DNA of 64,000 nucleotides from the NCBI RefSeq assembly GCF_905220365.1, contig NC_061124.1:15564501-15628500 (forward strand), in the 5' to 3' direction. The position numbers were made by a program, and so were the translations under genes. A model generated the notes under the pieces. The model was given only the letters and a program-made list of their open reading frames with translations. It was not told the DNA's origin and did not search any database. The stretch comes from Vanessa cardui. Lineage: Eukaryota > Arthropoda > Insecta > Lepidoptera > Nymphalidae. This document shows, piece after piece, positions 41,206 through 55,085 of this stretch. Within the stretch, counting starts at the first letter, position 1. Each line of letters starts with the position of its first letter.

Positions 41206-42254
41206 CAGTGAAACATCAATATTATTACTAAAGTACTATTTCAGCGCTTTCATGCTTGACAACCATACATGACAATTCTAAATGCATTTCATACGATAAG
41301 TTAGAGCGCTCTGATTCAGGTAGATATGACCATTGTTCGACATGTGTCGCTGTTTAATAAACTGCCATTTCTGTTTGTATGCGGGTCAGGTTAAACAATC
41401 CAGTGACGTCACGGGAAGATATAGTAGACGGTTCTGTCCCTGGTGATTTGATTAACAAGACATTTTTAATACTAAGCCTTGTAGCTTAAATTATACCTAC
41501 TTCATTTAAATATGTTTGTATTTTTTTTTTTTTGTAAATGGCAGATGAACTTACGGCACATATAGGTACGATATCATCCTTGTTCTAACAATTTGTCATT
41601 ATTTTTATCATCTTTGTTTCAACCCACCTGATCGTTATTGTTCACCAACGTTTACGCCATCTTGAAAACCTAGTCAGTTTAGCAGCAACACACTTTTCAA
41701 ACAGAAAAACAATAACACCTATTGATGTAGTTTGAAGAGAGGAGAGTATCTAATGATTCGGTGGTATCTACCGAGATGATTCTGCTTAGTCCTACCACCA
41801 ACTGAAATAAAATATGCCAGGCTTTTAATGACGGTCACATGCTATACTTAAAAAACATTAAACTACACAAATGAAGTTAGGTACGTATGTTTATTCGTTT
41901 ATTAATATACTAAAATTACGAGCTAGTTACCGTTAAAACTTAATTTTGTCTTCCCATACACAATTTTATCTCTATTGCAGATTAAAACTATCGCACTTAC
42001 GTGGTCATTATTTATAACACTATTAAAACCGTATTTGGGGTAATACAACGTACCCTTAATCCGGAGAACAAACTTGGGTATAGCATAAAACTTACATAAA
42101 CATAGTTATTGCCTATAACGGTTGTCTTTGAAAGGGAGCAACGTCATAAGTGAAGCGGATAGCGAGTATTATACTAGCACCCGATCGTCAATATATCTTC
42201 TAAAAATTGGTCTTCTTACTTAATTCTGTTAGCACCAAAATGTAAAGTTCTTTT

Positions 42255-42345
42255 GAAAATGTTTCTCCTCACGACGTCTTCTTACACCATAGAGCTCTTA
42301 ATAATCAAGGCTTAAGAATTATACTAAATATGAGTGGTGCTGGAG
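42255..42345 (-). repeat. S1 SINE, degraded fragment
   Basis: TTTCTCCTCACGACGTCTTC and the following 'gagtggtgct' string match the S1 body in minus orientation with many changes. Confidence 0.4.
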
Positions 42346-43110
42346 GATCTTCGACAAAAATCTCTTTCTATGAATCTATCACACCTATTAGTATTATAAA
42401 ATCAATTAGAGAAATATTAATCTGATCGAGCTTATAACAGTACAAATGTTCGTTCGCAATCGCTATCTCTTCAACACGAACACAACCGATATTGAAATAT
42501 TTGCTGTCACACCATGTGACCAGGAGCGTATAAATGGCCAGGCGTCGGTACAGACACAATTTGCGTGATCGGCGTCTTTACCCTTTGCATCTCAAATAAT
42601 TGTTTAGTGACTCGGCATAATAACGCAAAGGTGGTGGAAACCTTTGATGATTAAGCCCACCGCGTGTGTAAACGGATACGAGATAAACACAGATTTGAAA
42701 GCATATTGAAATTTCGCCAGGCGATGATACTGCTTCATTGGAATTTCAGGAATTGCCTTTAAATTCATATCATAAAATAGAAACTAAATATACCGATCAT
42801 TGATTTATTTTCCATTTAAAATTGTTCTGAGTGGTTTAGATTGTCCATTATTTTTTGATAAATATGGACGACAAATAAAATCCATTATTTTATCCGTGTG
42901 AAACTTGGATGGTTATACTAGGTTAAAAATTGAAAATTCATTCAAATTCCAGGTCGGACCGATAAAAAGGTTTTCTGTCGAAAAATTCTCAGTAACAACC
43001 TGCAGTCTCTAAATTGTTAACATGTAAAGCCGTTGGTCTGCGTTTGAACTCCTTCCGGTCGTATCAGGTTTGACAACCGATCTATTCGAGTAAAGAAATA
43101 TACGTAAGTC

Positions 43111-43136
43111 ATCTAGGTTTGCGGACAAACCTAGAT
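43111..43136. other. Perfect 11-bp hairpin with 4-nt loop
   Basis: ATCTAGGTTTG, loop CGGA, CAAACCTAGAT. Isolated in AT-rich DNA, with no recognised host element. Confidence 0.45.
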
Positions 43137-43659
43137 TTGTCTATGGACTATAATATTTTCTACGTGCTGAACTGACTGCTCATCATAATTATTCAACAAT
43201 ATAATTTTTCTAAAAGATCTTAAATTGAAAGTAATATCAAATGACAATAAATATAGGGTGATTACATTACGACATATTTACGACGTACCCCATGTATATC
43301 CTTAATCCTGACCAAACCCGCATATCTAAAGAACATTTATTCCCATCTCGACATATTCATATCGGCCCGTAATACGGAAACTCAGGGCAGAGATGCTATC
43401 AGCGCTCGCTGCCAATTAGACGAGTATATGTACGAGGAAATATCTATTTTATTACCTCCCTAACTACTCTGAAATGGTCTAATTGTAAGAGAAATTCGCT
43501 GTATAGAGGAAATTGGAATTGCAGACGGAAATAAGTAACATACCAAATAGTGTACATACATTTAGTCTGATATTGTTTGAAAACTTGGTCGCTTTTATTG
43601 TTGTTGATATAATTACTTGTCTATCTATTTTTATATTATTATTATTATTGCAAGTATTA

Positions 43660-43830
43660 AAGTAAGTCCAAATGAATCCATAATATATTTGAATAGGCTT
43701 TTACAAGTACTTTTGAATAGTCATTTCATACAATTGTATTAAATGTAACTTCGACCAGTTCAGAACGTTGATTCTACCAAGCACAATTAGCAAACTCAGT
43801 TATCTTATCTAAAACTTACTTACTCGTTAG
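43660..43830 (+). repeat. Family A repeat, diverged
   Basis: AATAGGCTTTTACAAGTACT, TTTGAATAGTCATTTCATAC, CGACCAGTTCAGAACGTTGA and GCAAACTCAGTTATCTT follow the A order with many substitutions. Confidence 0.5.
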
Positions 43831-44998
43831 TAATTTAACAGCCAGTAATGTACCACAATTGTGGTAACATCTTCATTTCTTGTAGAGAAGTATCATATGT
43901 TGGGGTTTTAGATATCACTGACGTTTTTTCTAAAAGAAATCTAATATCCATGGACTTAAATAAGCCTTTATCGTTTAAAATTCACGTGTACCATCATTTG
44001 GACCATTGCATCTGCTTAACAACCTGAAAATTAGCCACTTTGTTATATTACAACAAGTTATCAATTTTCCTTAAAAATAAAATTGTTTATACATAAAAAT
44101 AAAAGTTTTCCTGAACGTATCAAAGATCGCATGATAAATCAAATATTATTGAACATGTATGTTTCAACGTATGTATTATCAGTGGCTATACGTTCATGGA
44201 TATCAATTTAAAGTTTCACCTCGATTTGACGTGATATATTACTCTAAGATATTTCATATAGATATCGATGTCAGAACTGGGTCGTGAGCGTTCGAAGATC
44301 TTATGATCATCCAATGATCAGACACGATTTCATTAGTAACTTTGTGTTTATCTCATGCTATTGTTTAATAAGATGGAAAATTTAAACGGAGAACATCTCA
44401 TGTTTATTGGATGAAGATGAACGATTATTTGTAGGCATTTTGAAAGTAACCTATATAAATAAATATTAAAAATTAAGGTTTGTTCGTTTATTATTTATAT
44501 ATATTTTAGTTATCATATAAAATGGCTGCATAAAATTGCTGTGCTAACTTACTTGTTAAATTAGGTACGGCAACGTTCTATAGAGATTCGGCCAATGTTA
44601 TTTTGGTCTAGTAATGTCAAAGTAAGTTCGAACATGTTTATCATTTTAAATGAAACAATTTTAGGTTTCATCCAAAAACATATTTAAACGAATTAAAAAA
44701 AGAGGTGTAATACATTTTTTTTTTTAAATAAACATTATTACGTTTGCTCGTTAACCGTAAGAAATACCTTCCCAAAAAAAAATAGGTCTGTGAAGAACCG
44801 GCGAAAAACCTTAGTTGGAATTTTTATTAGTACCGTTATTTACTATTTGAAACGGCCTGGAATTTATTGTTTATTTCCAAGAACTATTTTACTGAACTCA
44901 TTGAGAGAAGTTATTGAGTTGCCTATTAAAAAAAGGATCTACTGTCATTGGTTATATGTTTTTTGGGGTACAAATAAATATGTGATTTCTTAGAATGT
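43831..44998. other. Unassigned AT-rich DNA
   Basis: No gene or repeat recognised. The 67-codon frame at 44790 is not convincing. Confidence 0.3.
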
Positions 44999-45298
44999 GA
45001 GCCTAGATGGCCCAGTGGTTAGAACGCGTGCATCTTAACCGATGATTTCGGGTTCAAATCCAGGCAAGTACCACTGAATATTTATGTGTTTAATTTGTGT
45101 TTATAATTCATCAAGTGCTCGGCGGTGGAGGACAACAACGTAAGGAAACCTTCATGTGTCTAATTTTATAGAAATTCTGCCACACGTGTATTTCACCAAC
45201 CTGCATTGGAACAGCGTGGTGGAATATGTTCCATACCTTCTTCACAAAGGGAGAGGAGGCCTTAGCCCAGAAGTGGGAAATTTACAGGTTGTTGTTAT
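44999..45298 (+). repeat. S1 SINE (Metulj-like), full length
   Basis: GATGGCCCAGTGGTTAGAAC A-box head, CGGGTTCAAATCC B box, a CTCGGCGGTGGAGGACAACA body, GGAACAGCGTGGTGGAATAT, CCCAGAAGTGGGAAATTTAC and a GTTGTTGTTATT tail. Confidence 0.82.
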
Positions 45299-46458
45299 TT
45301 CTTAGAATACAAGAATATTTAGAGAGATAATGATAAATTAAAATTTAGCACAAGTGTTTACATGCCAAAAAACTACTTTTATTCAAATATATAGAAATGG
45401 AATAGTAATTTATTATTGTATCTGTGTCAAAGAGTACTCGATTACTTTCTATTATTTATTTTTTATATTATTGTAACTTTAAAAGGAATTTCATTTTTAA
45501 AAATTAAATCAAGGTATTTTTGTCACAAGGCTGAAAATCTTACTAATGTCAATTTATTTTAAACTAATAAAAAATATAGAGAAAAACTATCTTTGACAAC
45601 TATGATAGTCTAAGAGCATACTAAAATAATTACGGCTCGGCTAAGGCTTTTAAAGCAATTTAACCCAGACAATATAATTGGTATATACCACTTAATATAT
45701 TAGTTCTCATATTGAAACTATTATAATTTAATAAAACTGTTTCGTTCACTAAAAATATACTCAAAATTTTTAAGCCTTTTATGGACTATTTTTGGATTAC
45801 TATTTTTAGAAACTAAATACTTTAACAGTTGAAAGTTACTAAAACAACGTGTAAATATGGCAACTTTTATGAATAACAATTGTCTACGCCATGAGAGGTT
45901 ATAGCCCTGATATGATTTAGCAACAGTTCTAAGTCTTTCAAACAAAATAATGCAGTAGAACCATTTCACTTGCAAAATAATTGACAATTACTTACTGATT
46001 CGGAACGAAACTATTATGATGATTATGATTAAGAACAGATCAAATGCAATGCAAAATAAAGTCATTCTTGAACGATATAATGTGGGCAGAAAATTTGAAT
46101 AAAGAACGTCTAAATATTGCACGTTGAAAAAAATCGATAAAATCTAATTGTCATCTATGTAACTTGCATATTGCACTAAAATAATAAAAGAGGTTTCTTT
46201 AGTGTTCTATTCGTAACAATTAGTTTCAAGTTGTGCTCTTAAGAACAACTTAATTAGACTGAGTGGGCTCACAGCTTACCTACCGCTCACTCGGAATATA
46301 CGGCCCGTCGTTTTGTCGCCAAACGAGCAAAACGTTTGCCAACTTATTTTACTAAGAAGAAAATTAAAAAAAATACAGCTCTCTTAAAGTACATTATCAA
46401 TGGATATAGTTTTAGTAAAGATATGAGAGAATTACTAAAATCGAACCTTTTATTATAG
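45299..46458. other. Unassigned AT-rich DNA
   Basis: An 88-codon minus-strand frame at 45721-45987 has no recognisable domain. Nothing else seen. Confidence 0.3.
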
Positions 46459-46600
46459 GGTGACTAATTACAGGCAAGGGACGTATTATCTCATAACTTG
46501 GCGATGTGAGTGATGTTTAGAAGATCTTACGACTTCATTATCTAGTGACCTCTTATTAACAGGTGACTAATTTGGCCTTTGTCTACTAACCTATAAAAAT
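46459..46600 (+). repeat. Family B repeat, diverged 3' half
   Basis: AATTACAGGCAAGGGACGTA, AACTTGGCGATGTGAGTGAT and GTCTACTAACCTATAAAAAT follow the B order. The 5' half is absent. Confidence 0.4.
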
Positions 46601-46790
46601 ATTATAAATGTGAAAGTAATTCTTTCTGTCTGTCTGTCTGTCTGTGACCAAACCGCTGAAGTGAATTTGATAAATTTTAGTATGAAACAAACTTGAACTC
46701 CGTAAAAAGACATAGGCTACATTTTTGAGTCACACATGAAAACCGACACTCTAAAACGCGATCGAAGTCTTGGGGGAGTACTTAAATTGT
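46601..46790 (-). repeat. RTE-type 3'-end-like repeat
   Basis: Reverse of the 10485 pattern: ATTATAAATGTGAAAGTAAT, a TCTGTCTGTCTGTCTGTCTG block, then CGTAAAAAGACATAGGCTAC and AAAACGCGATCGAAGTCTTG. Confidence 0.5.
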
Positions 46791-48454
46791 ATAAAAAAAG
46801 TAAGCCTAATTACTCTAGTATTACTGAAAACATGAAAGCGGAACTAAAAATCGAAGATCGGAGACGAAGGAGGTTGATAATTAATTTAAACGATTGAAGC
46901 TGAATACAATAGAAGTCATAAAGCAAACAATTTAATAATATAAAACCTTTTTATTCCTCTGAATAACAATCGTTGTTCTATTAAAAAAAAATTGTAATAT
47001 ATAACAATTCATTTAAAAACATGCGACGGTTGCATAATTCCTGACGTCACGTTCAAGAATAAGATTTGAATTCAAAACTAGAATAATTTATTCCATCTTA
47101 TTTTAAATTTAAATAATCGAAGCGTTATCGCCTGATTTATAGAACCGTGTCGTATTAACCAAGATCCTTATTTTGCTTATAGCGGCTTTCAGGTATTTTA
47201 TCCAATGATACAGGATAAAATTAAACGTGCGTCTTGGCTAAACTTTATTTCATGTCTCATTTATTCCGACTTATACAACCTTCTTTCTTCAGACCTTCTA
47301 GAGCAAGAACATTAAATTTAAACGAACCATCACCTTGAACTAATTTAAAATCTAATTCGAAACTTCTACGCCTTTGTACCTATCGCATATTATGATAATG
47401 TTTTTTATCAGATCTTCTGGTTTTAAATTTTCAATTAAGCAGGTTGTTCAGAAGCAAAATGGAATTTACGAAAGAACGAATAGCTGTATTTTTTGTATTG
47501 CAATTTGATGTACGGATAAGCTATTTTAAATAATAATAGAAATGTGTATATATTGTCAGAGTAGAATAGACAGTTATGGACTGAGTTATTCATTTTATAC
47601 TATATTAGCTGTGGACTAGTTATAACTAGTTATATCCAGTTGTAGCTAGTTTCAAATAACTGTAATTTTCTGTTACCATTTGTACCAAATGCAATTTTCG
47701 GTAATTACATAATATGTAGCCACTTTGGTAAATTTATTTATATATACTGATTTCAGAATTAGTAAAAAGCCTTAAAATATCTTTATTATTTATATTTATT
47801 TACTAAAGATACAATTGTACAAAAAATTATCATTTGTACGAAGTTACGAGGAATACGTTCGTGTAATAGTTTAAAACTTTTAGCTATCCGAGACATTTTA
47901 ACTTACATCTAGATAGATAAATGTGAGAAATCTACTAAATCTACCGGACCGGAGAGCGCCTCGCTTACCGGTAGCACAGTAAACTGTAGCGAAGGCTCCT
48001 CGGAAAATAACACCATTAAATCCTTGATAAAGTGGTAGGTATCTCGCCTGAACCTAGCTTTTGCAGAATTTAAAGGAAATTTTAAACTGCTTTGTTGCAA
48101 ACAATGACATTGCAAATTAATGATAAAATTAGTGTTAGTTAATTTTGTCGCTGTACATTAATGTTTAATATAAGGCTAAAGAGTTTGATAGTTTCTCTTT
48201 TCTTAGGATTTAGTTAGCAGTGTTGTTTTGCTTATGCAATATTAGTGAGATGTGATAGGGTTTTTAAGCACCTCTGTGTAGGTAAGTACAACCCTGAGGA
48301 ATAAATCATATGAGTAAAAATAGTATTATGCTCAAAGCTATTTGTAGTTAATATTTAATTAGATGCAATATTTGACAGTACGATAGAAGTCTATGTTTAC
48401 CAGGGGACTGAAGAAGTATTAGTACACGGTGTGAGTAGTCTCAGTTCTACCTAG
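46791..48454. other. Unassigned AT-rich DNA
   Basis: A perfect palindrome ACTAGTTATAACTAGT lies at 47615-47630. No gene recognised. The last 60 bases may belong to the LINE remnant that follows. Confidence 0.3.
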
Positions 48455-48568
48455 TCAGTTCAATTTGCCCGATTATGGAACAAAGTACCCAAACATATTA
48501 GGAAAGCTACCTCTGAATTTACTTTTAAATCTCGTCTACGTGAGCACATACTGTCAGGAAGCTGCTAG
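48455..48568 (+). pseudogene. LINE ORF2 C-terminal tail, isolated fragment
   Basis: 37 codons reading SVQFARLWNKVPKHIRKATS then a FKSRLREHIL block and stop TAG. This is the conserved end of CR1/Jockey-type ORF2. An in-frame TAG at 48452-48454 lies directly upstream. No RT is present, so it is a strongly 5'-truncated copy. Different in sequence from the composite LINE at 26499. Confidence 0.7.
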
Positions 48569-48634
48569 TTCCCATGACTTATATTTACTCTATTATTATT
48601 ATGTATGTGTCTCTACTATAGATAAGGGTCAAAA

Positions 48635-48810
48635 TTAACATCATATACACTACTCTAATCCCAGTGTAAGTAGTTAAAGCATTTGTGTTATGGAAAATCA
48701 GAAGTCATGACGGTACCACAACTACCCAGACCCAAGACAACATCGAAAAGTAATGACTCGAAACATCGACTCGGCTGGGAATCAAACCTATTAAAACCGG
48801 TGTACACACT
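48635..48810 (-). repeat. S2 SINE, 5'-truncated
   Basis: TTATGGAAAATCAGAAGTCA, CCAGACCCAAGACAACATCG and ATCGACTCGGCTGGGAATCA (damaged B box), followed by AAAACCGGTGTACACAC. The region between B box and head is shortened. 48811-49230 shows nothing recognised. Confidence 0.65.
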
Positions 48811-49230
48811 ATATTAAATAACGCTTAACATTTGTAATAACACCATCTATTTGAGATGTGATGACCTATTGAACAAATTAAAAAAAAAAGGTGTAATAAA
48901 GTTTCTATCGTGAATCGAAATTCAGAGTCGAGATAAAATGCAATCGTGTATTGCTGTAAGTGAAGAAAATCTCAGTAACAGAACCAGATTTTGGAATTTA
49001 ACAGTATTTACACTCGTCGTATCTCGGAGAGGACGTAAAACGTAGTCATGCGCTTAAACTCTTTCCGGTCGTGTGGTATTGCCGCCCATTTATATAAGAC
49101 GTATTCGATGTTCATAAGAATACGATGTACATGATAAAGAACTATTTTTATTTAAATATATAGAAATGGAATCGTATTTAATTAATATATCTGTGTCAAA
49201 GTCGATTATGTTCCAGTTTTTAGTGTTAAA

Positions 49231-49530
49231 GAGCTGAGATGGCCCAGTGGTTAGAACACGTGCATCTTAACCAATGATTTCGAGTTCAAACCCAGACAAG
49301 CACCACTATATAATATGTGCCTAATTTGTGTTTATAATTCATGTTGTGCTCGACGGTGAAGGAAAACATCGTGAGGAAACCTGCATATGTCTAATTTCAT
49401 CGAAATTCTGCCACATGTGCATTCGCACCAACCCGCATTGGAACAGCGTGGTGGAATATGTTCCAATCCCTCTCCTTAATGGAAGAGGAGGCCTTATCCC
49501 AGCAGTGTGAAATGAACGGGCTGTTACTTT
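49231..49530 (+). repeat. S1 SINE (Metulj-like), full length
   Basis: GAGCTGAGATGGCCCAGTGG head, GAGTTCAAACCC B box, GGTGAAGGAAAACATCGTGA body, GGAACAGCGTGGTGGAATAT, CCCAGCAGTGTGAAATGAAC and GGCTGTTACTTT end. 49531-49833 is unassigned. Confidence 0.82.
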
Positions 49531-49833
49531 GATTTTTTTAGTATTAGAATTTGTCTTGATTTCATCTTACAAGATAATGATTTAAATTTTCTTGTAAAAG
49601 TATGCTCGACTGAAGTTTTTTTTTTATTTAGTTTTTATCGCAATGAGAGAAAACTGCAACTACGGATACGTCACTCAAAATAAACAGAATCTCTAATACC
49701 TCGGAAAAAAATGAAAAATTAACCATTATTATAGATGACATCACACACACGAAGGTGTTCAAAGTTCCTCCAAGTTAAAATAAATCTGAATGCTGTAGTA
49801 GGAGTTGATTTTATTATGGTATACATAGTTTTT

Positions 49834-49915
49834 ACTCTATGGTAGCAATCGAGCAGAATGCTCACTTGATGAAAAGTGACTTATACCACAGCCACTTCGT
49901 TGCCGGCCTTTAAGA
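49834..49915 (-). repeat. LINE family D 3'-end fragment, diverged
   Basis: GAGCAGAATGCTCACTTGAT and GAAAAGTGACTTATACCACA then CGTTGCCGGCCTTTAAGAAA match the 14931 fragment in the same orientation. Confidence 0.5.
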
Positions 49916-52900
49916 AATATGTAGCTGGCATTAAAATAACACACTACACACTTTGCGCTAACGACTTAGCATATATATGTGTTTTATGTTTAGATAATGC
50001 GTCTTGACAGCCTTTCACTGTCCAACGGTCTATAAAAAATCGATTGTATATTCTTTGTTTTATTATAATCTACAGATTTACTCTTATCGATATTCTATGT
50101 CCTTTCAGCGCTCATAAAATGCATAGTGCATAAGTGAAACTTCATGGAGCGTATGAGGCTTTGAGATTTTATTCGAGGCCCGACGTGCGAAGCGACCCGC
50201 GTCTCTGCATATTTATGACCTATATATTTACTCTATCGCGACCCGTGTGCACTACAAAGAACCCTATAAATATAATACCGATATCAATATTTTTGTGTGC
50301 ATTTTTAAAGTTGTCGGCTTTGTAGCCTGTAGGAGGATAAAGTAATTATGTTCTTTTTTTAAAATTTATTTTGAATGTTTTAGGAATAAATATAGTATCT
50401 GCTCTGTTTGAACTTAAACTAAGCAATACAATGTTGTATCTTTTTTTTTATTACCACCGTGAATTTTGAGGACTTAAGAGGAAATAAATAAATTATCAAT
50501 TTAACCTTTTGTTTACATAACAAACGAATGTTTTGTGTTATAATTCCAAAAGATTACTTCTAGCAGTAATTTTATAGATTTTTTATAGAATAACGATTCT
50601 CTTATAAAAGAGTAGCGCTAAGGTCAGCTGCACGAACGCCGTGGCTATGTAGTCAGCTTTAGATTATTCTGTAATCCATGGAATGCAATCTCGTGTACCC
50701 TCAGGCGGGGAATCCGAAGCCAATACAAGTTACGCTTTAAAAAATACTTTAAAAGCCGTAAAAATGCTATACAGACATTTAAATTATGATATAATAATCA
50801 CGTTACAGAAAATATTATCTATAGAGCCTAATTTGCAAGTCCTTTATGATTTCGTGGCTGTATAAATTTCAGGTAACACTATTATCTTTAGATACACTTC
50901 TCCTTAAAGTGTGAAAAAATTATACGCTATATATTTTTGAATATATAGTAACATAAAAAAATGAAAATTATATGTAGTGCTGAGTTAAGCAATGTCCATA
51001 TAACGTAAACAAAACTTTTTTTTTTCTAAGTTTCCTTATACATAAATCTTGTGACACAATTATCCTAAGCAAATAAGTTAGCAATTTTTATTTATGGAAA
51101 ATACAATACTCATATTCATCGAAATTGAATTAATCTAGAAGTTTATTTTTATGCCTCAATTTTACGTGAAATCATAATATCGATAGGACACGTAGTTTTC
51201 GCAGGAAACTTAAAAAATCATAAAAGCAAAACTTATCTCTCTGTGATTATAATATGGTTACGGTCTCTTGATTACACGTTGCTTACTAATAGTTTTTCGC
51301 GACTTATGTATACAAATTATTCATATAATATAGGTAATTATAACAAAAAACAAATTTACGATTTTAATTTTAAGTTTACACATAGGATACTTGACGTTAA
51401 AATGAATAATAGATAGTCTAAGTTTAAATCAAAGATCTTGATATCTTTGATTATAATCTTTGATTTAATTCAATATTAATTTTACATAACTTTTAATACT
51501 CGTATTGTATTACATCACATACAATATTATTATTAAATCAAGGGTAAAACAAAACTCTAGCATTCTAGAATTTGTACAGTAACTATATTTAATTAGTATC
51601 AAGGTTAACGATTCTTATTTAATGTAAAGATTTTTATTTACATATATGTACATAAATGATTTCAAAGAAAATAAATAAAAAGCATAATTCACACGAAACC
51701 GCGAGCAAAATTTAGTATGAAGCAAATACAGAAGATATTATTTTAAAATTACTTTCCATACAACAGAGTTCCCGAACAATCCCAAGTCCGGAAAATAACT
51801 AAGTTTCCATAGTTTCCAAACGTAATTATACAAACAAACATTCGCAGGAAACTTTTCCAATGCAATAACAGAAACACCGAAATCAAGAGCTGCAAGCAAA
51901 ATGTGTCCGATGCTCTGGCCGAGACAAAGTAAAACGAAATATAACAACGATTTTAATGCAGCCGCATAAACTTCACGACGAATCCTGTACAAGTTTTATC
52001 TTTAACTCGGAGATTAAGTTTGGGAACTATTGGACAAACGAGACCGAAAACATTTCATCGTAAGACATTTTCAATGAAATTAATAAAGCATAACGAGTCA
52101 AACTAATAACTAACATATAATAATTATGATACGCAAATAAGTCTCACTATGTATATGTTATGCTACTTATTTTAAGAGTACCCAAAGATTATGCAAAATT
52201 TTCTAGCGTCTGAGTTATCTTCAATCGTGTCGGATAACCGTTTTGTTTATATGCGAGTGTAGAAATAGAGTGCAGAGAATTGGTGCGCTATAATATTTCC
52301 GAACTGTCAGCTAGTCTTAAAAATTGGCCGACGTGAAGTTTATTCCATCTTCAATACTAAAAGCTTAAAGTCAATTTAGAACACTAAAAAAATATATAAA
52401 AAACCGAAAAAAACACAAGATCATAATTATATTACGGATATATTAGTATTATTTTTTAGTATGCTTCTTTGTGTATTAACAGACGTATGCAGTCTTAGTA
52501 TATACACGTGTATAAACTGTATCCATATATAAATCTTTGCGTCTGTGTTTGTGTGTTTTTATACGTTGTAAATTTATGTAATTGTGTCCGTTATATAATA
52601 CAATATACGTACATATATGTATAAAGTAAAAGAAATCTCGTTCTTCGTGAAAACTGAATGACAACTCTTTCGTATTTGTTAATTACTATTGATTCATTTA
52701 TTTAAGTATTTAATATTTTGATTAAGTAAATCATTTCAATTTAATCAATAACTGTTTAAGTTTTGATAAGCCACGTAACATATTTCATATTTTATCGAGT
52801 ACTTTCGATACCATTAGTGAAATAATTACCCATTCTCTCGACCCAAGAGATGTACCAAGAATCAGTTTCGAAATGAATTATTCGAAACCCACGGGATATT

Positions 52901-54914
52901 AACCGATCCGATCCGATCCGATCCGATCCCTATGAATTCTGTGAAGATTGTACAATTCAACAATTTTGTGGCTACTAAATAAATTTTAATTTACTGTAAC
53001 AACACTCCGCAGATTACGGTAGTCTTAATTACCTCGCCAACTTTGAAGAACAAAGCCCGGATTCGCTCACTTGTTATCTAAATAACGTAAGTTCCATTAA
53101 TTCAACAAATAATTAAGACCGCAACGGGATTTCAGAATATCGGTCTTTGATCTTGGAGTCTAGTAATGGCGAAGAAATTAGTAGTGACCAACTTGATTTA
53201 CTGTAGCAGCGTAGAACGGAATAAATGTTTATTAAGCAGATAAATACACATATTGTTTAAATTCGGTACTCGGAGCCTACTGCTAAGTATTAAGATCGAC
53301 ATTATTGTATGTCACTTAAATGACCTTAGTGTGATGCACGAGCACTAATACAATCAATAAATATCTTAATCTATTTTAATCCATCTACCTATATAAATAA
53401 TCTAATAGCATTACTAAAGGCCACCCTGTTCCAACGGTTTTAATATTTTAGTGTCTTATTTGTCTCTTAAGCTCCGTTACATTAATCTGGATCAAAGATT
53501 TACAATGCCAATACACCGCATGTCAATCACTGGCTTTATGAAAGTGTACCGAGATGGGAAGGGATTTCCTAAACCTCTTAACGATATTATTCCCGCCACA
53601 TTTCCGACGGTGCATTGTTATATTCGTCTCCATTGATATTTGCGTTAGACCTTTTAATAATATGCAGAGTTAATCGATGTTTGCGCGAATAGAATAATTT
53701 GAGAAGTGTTATCTAAAACTACGTAGATAAAATCAACTTTGTTAAAGTGAACTTAAAACCGCTTAAATGTTGTTTCGAAAAGGAGGTATGTTTTATATAT
53801 ATCAAATTTTTCTATTTGATACTTTTTTCTATGTATGTATATTTTCAAATATTGCTTTCTATAATTAAATGAATACTTTAATTAATAATTTATCATCCGA
53901 TGTAAATAATAAAATAAATGTTTATAGTCTTAATAAATATGTTACTTTTTTTATGTAACAAATACGTGACATAATCCTTGCATTGAGTTAACAATTACTA
54001 AAAAATAGCAGATGTTTAATGTAAATTGTTATAGGTTCAGACATTTAATATAAATCTAATGGGTTGTTCTGATTTTCGTAATGAATACAATTAAACGATA
54101 ATAAAAACAAATGGAACGCATATATTTATGTTTATTCTTACGCACTTTACAGTATGTGTAAATATTTGTAGTGAAATAGAATTTCTACTTTATAGAGTAC
54201 GTACAAAATGGAGAGATTTATTTGGTGACGCTTAAATGAAAAAATGTAATTTTAATATATATAATACTTATACCAAATACATACAGATGCAATGCATTTC
54301 AAAGGTTTACACACATTTGATGAAGATGATTGATGTGACAAACTTGAAATTCATTCCAAATTTAAATCTTCACAACCTTTCCGAACAAACAATATTACCA
54401 TTTTATAAAAAAAAAAAATCATTAAAAAAATTAATATTCAGCGATTTTTCGACATTGTATCAAAATATCGGCTATCCTCCTGTGAGATCCCCTAAGGCTA
54501 CTGGACTACAAATGGTCCCTAATTTATTATACGGGACTTGCCGTCGACCTTCGACAGTTTCACTCGAGTTCGTGATAAATAGTACCCCCACTTCCTCGTT
54601 ATACGTAATGAAACTGCCAGCATAATTTACAATCAAAATTGGCACTGACTTTAGGATTTGTCGGAATGAACATTCATGGATTCATTATTTATGATCAATT
54701 AGCATTATTACAATTATAATTAACAAATTAAGTCTTAATAGCGCTTTTAAATGGAACTCTTAAAACAGTTAATAAGGTTTGCAAAGAGTTGGATAAAGAC
54801 TTATATCGCAGCATGCAAAATTATTGTTGGGATCCTGTTGGGATTGTCACGGTTTTGTAGTGCATCAGTTATGTTTGCTAAAGGCAATGAGGATGTCTCC
54901 TATACCGTCATTCG
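49916..54914. other. Unassigned AT-rich DNA (5 kb)
   Basis: No repeat family recognised except the (GATCC)n tract at 52903. Short frames (50134, 50683, 51738 minus, 53451, 54236) lack domains. A three-part ATCAAAGAT/ATCTTTGAT inverted cluster lies at 51428-51474. This is the longest stretch without recognisable transposons, so it is the best place to look for host regulatory DNA or a small exon. Confidence 0.35.
52903..52930. repeat. (GATCC)n microsatellite, five units
   Basis: Five perfect GATCC units from 52905. GC-rich against an AT-rich flank. Confidence 0.9.
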
Positions 54915-55085
54915 TAAATCAATTAAATTCAAATCAATTTTGTTCAAGTAAACTTCACAATGAAGCGTTTTTGAATCGTCAATAATTAAATACTACTACC
55001 GTTTTGGAAAGCAGATATTAGCGCGAAGAAACAGCAAGAAACTCGCATAGCGACTCTTTTCATATAAACAGATTTACAATGCTGT
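54915..55085 (+). repeat. Family A repeat, diverged
   Basis: TTTTGTTCAAGTAAACTTCA, TTTTTGAATCGTCAATAATT, CTACTACCGTTTTGGAAAGC and AGAAACAGCAAGAAACTCGC follow the A order. Confidence 0.55.

Larger units (their letters stand above)
41206..43659. other. Unassigned AT-rich DNA with one hairpin and a SINE scrap
   Basis: Apart from the S1 scrap (42255-42345) and the hairpin (43111-43136), nothing is recognised. Short ORFs such as 42368-42559 minus have no domains. Confidence 0.35.

Noticed and set aside
47615..47630. Perfect 16-bp palindrome ACTAGTTATAACTAGT
   Set aside because: Short, AT-rich and surrounded by related ACTAGTTATA-like repeats; likely chance or local slippage.
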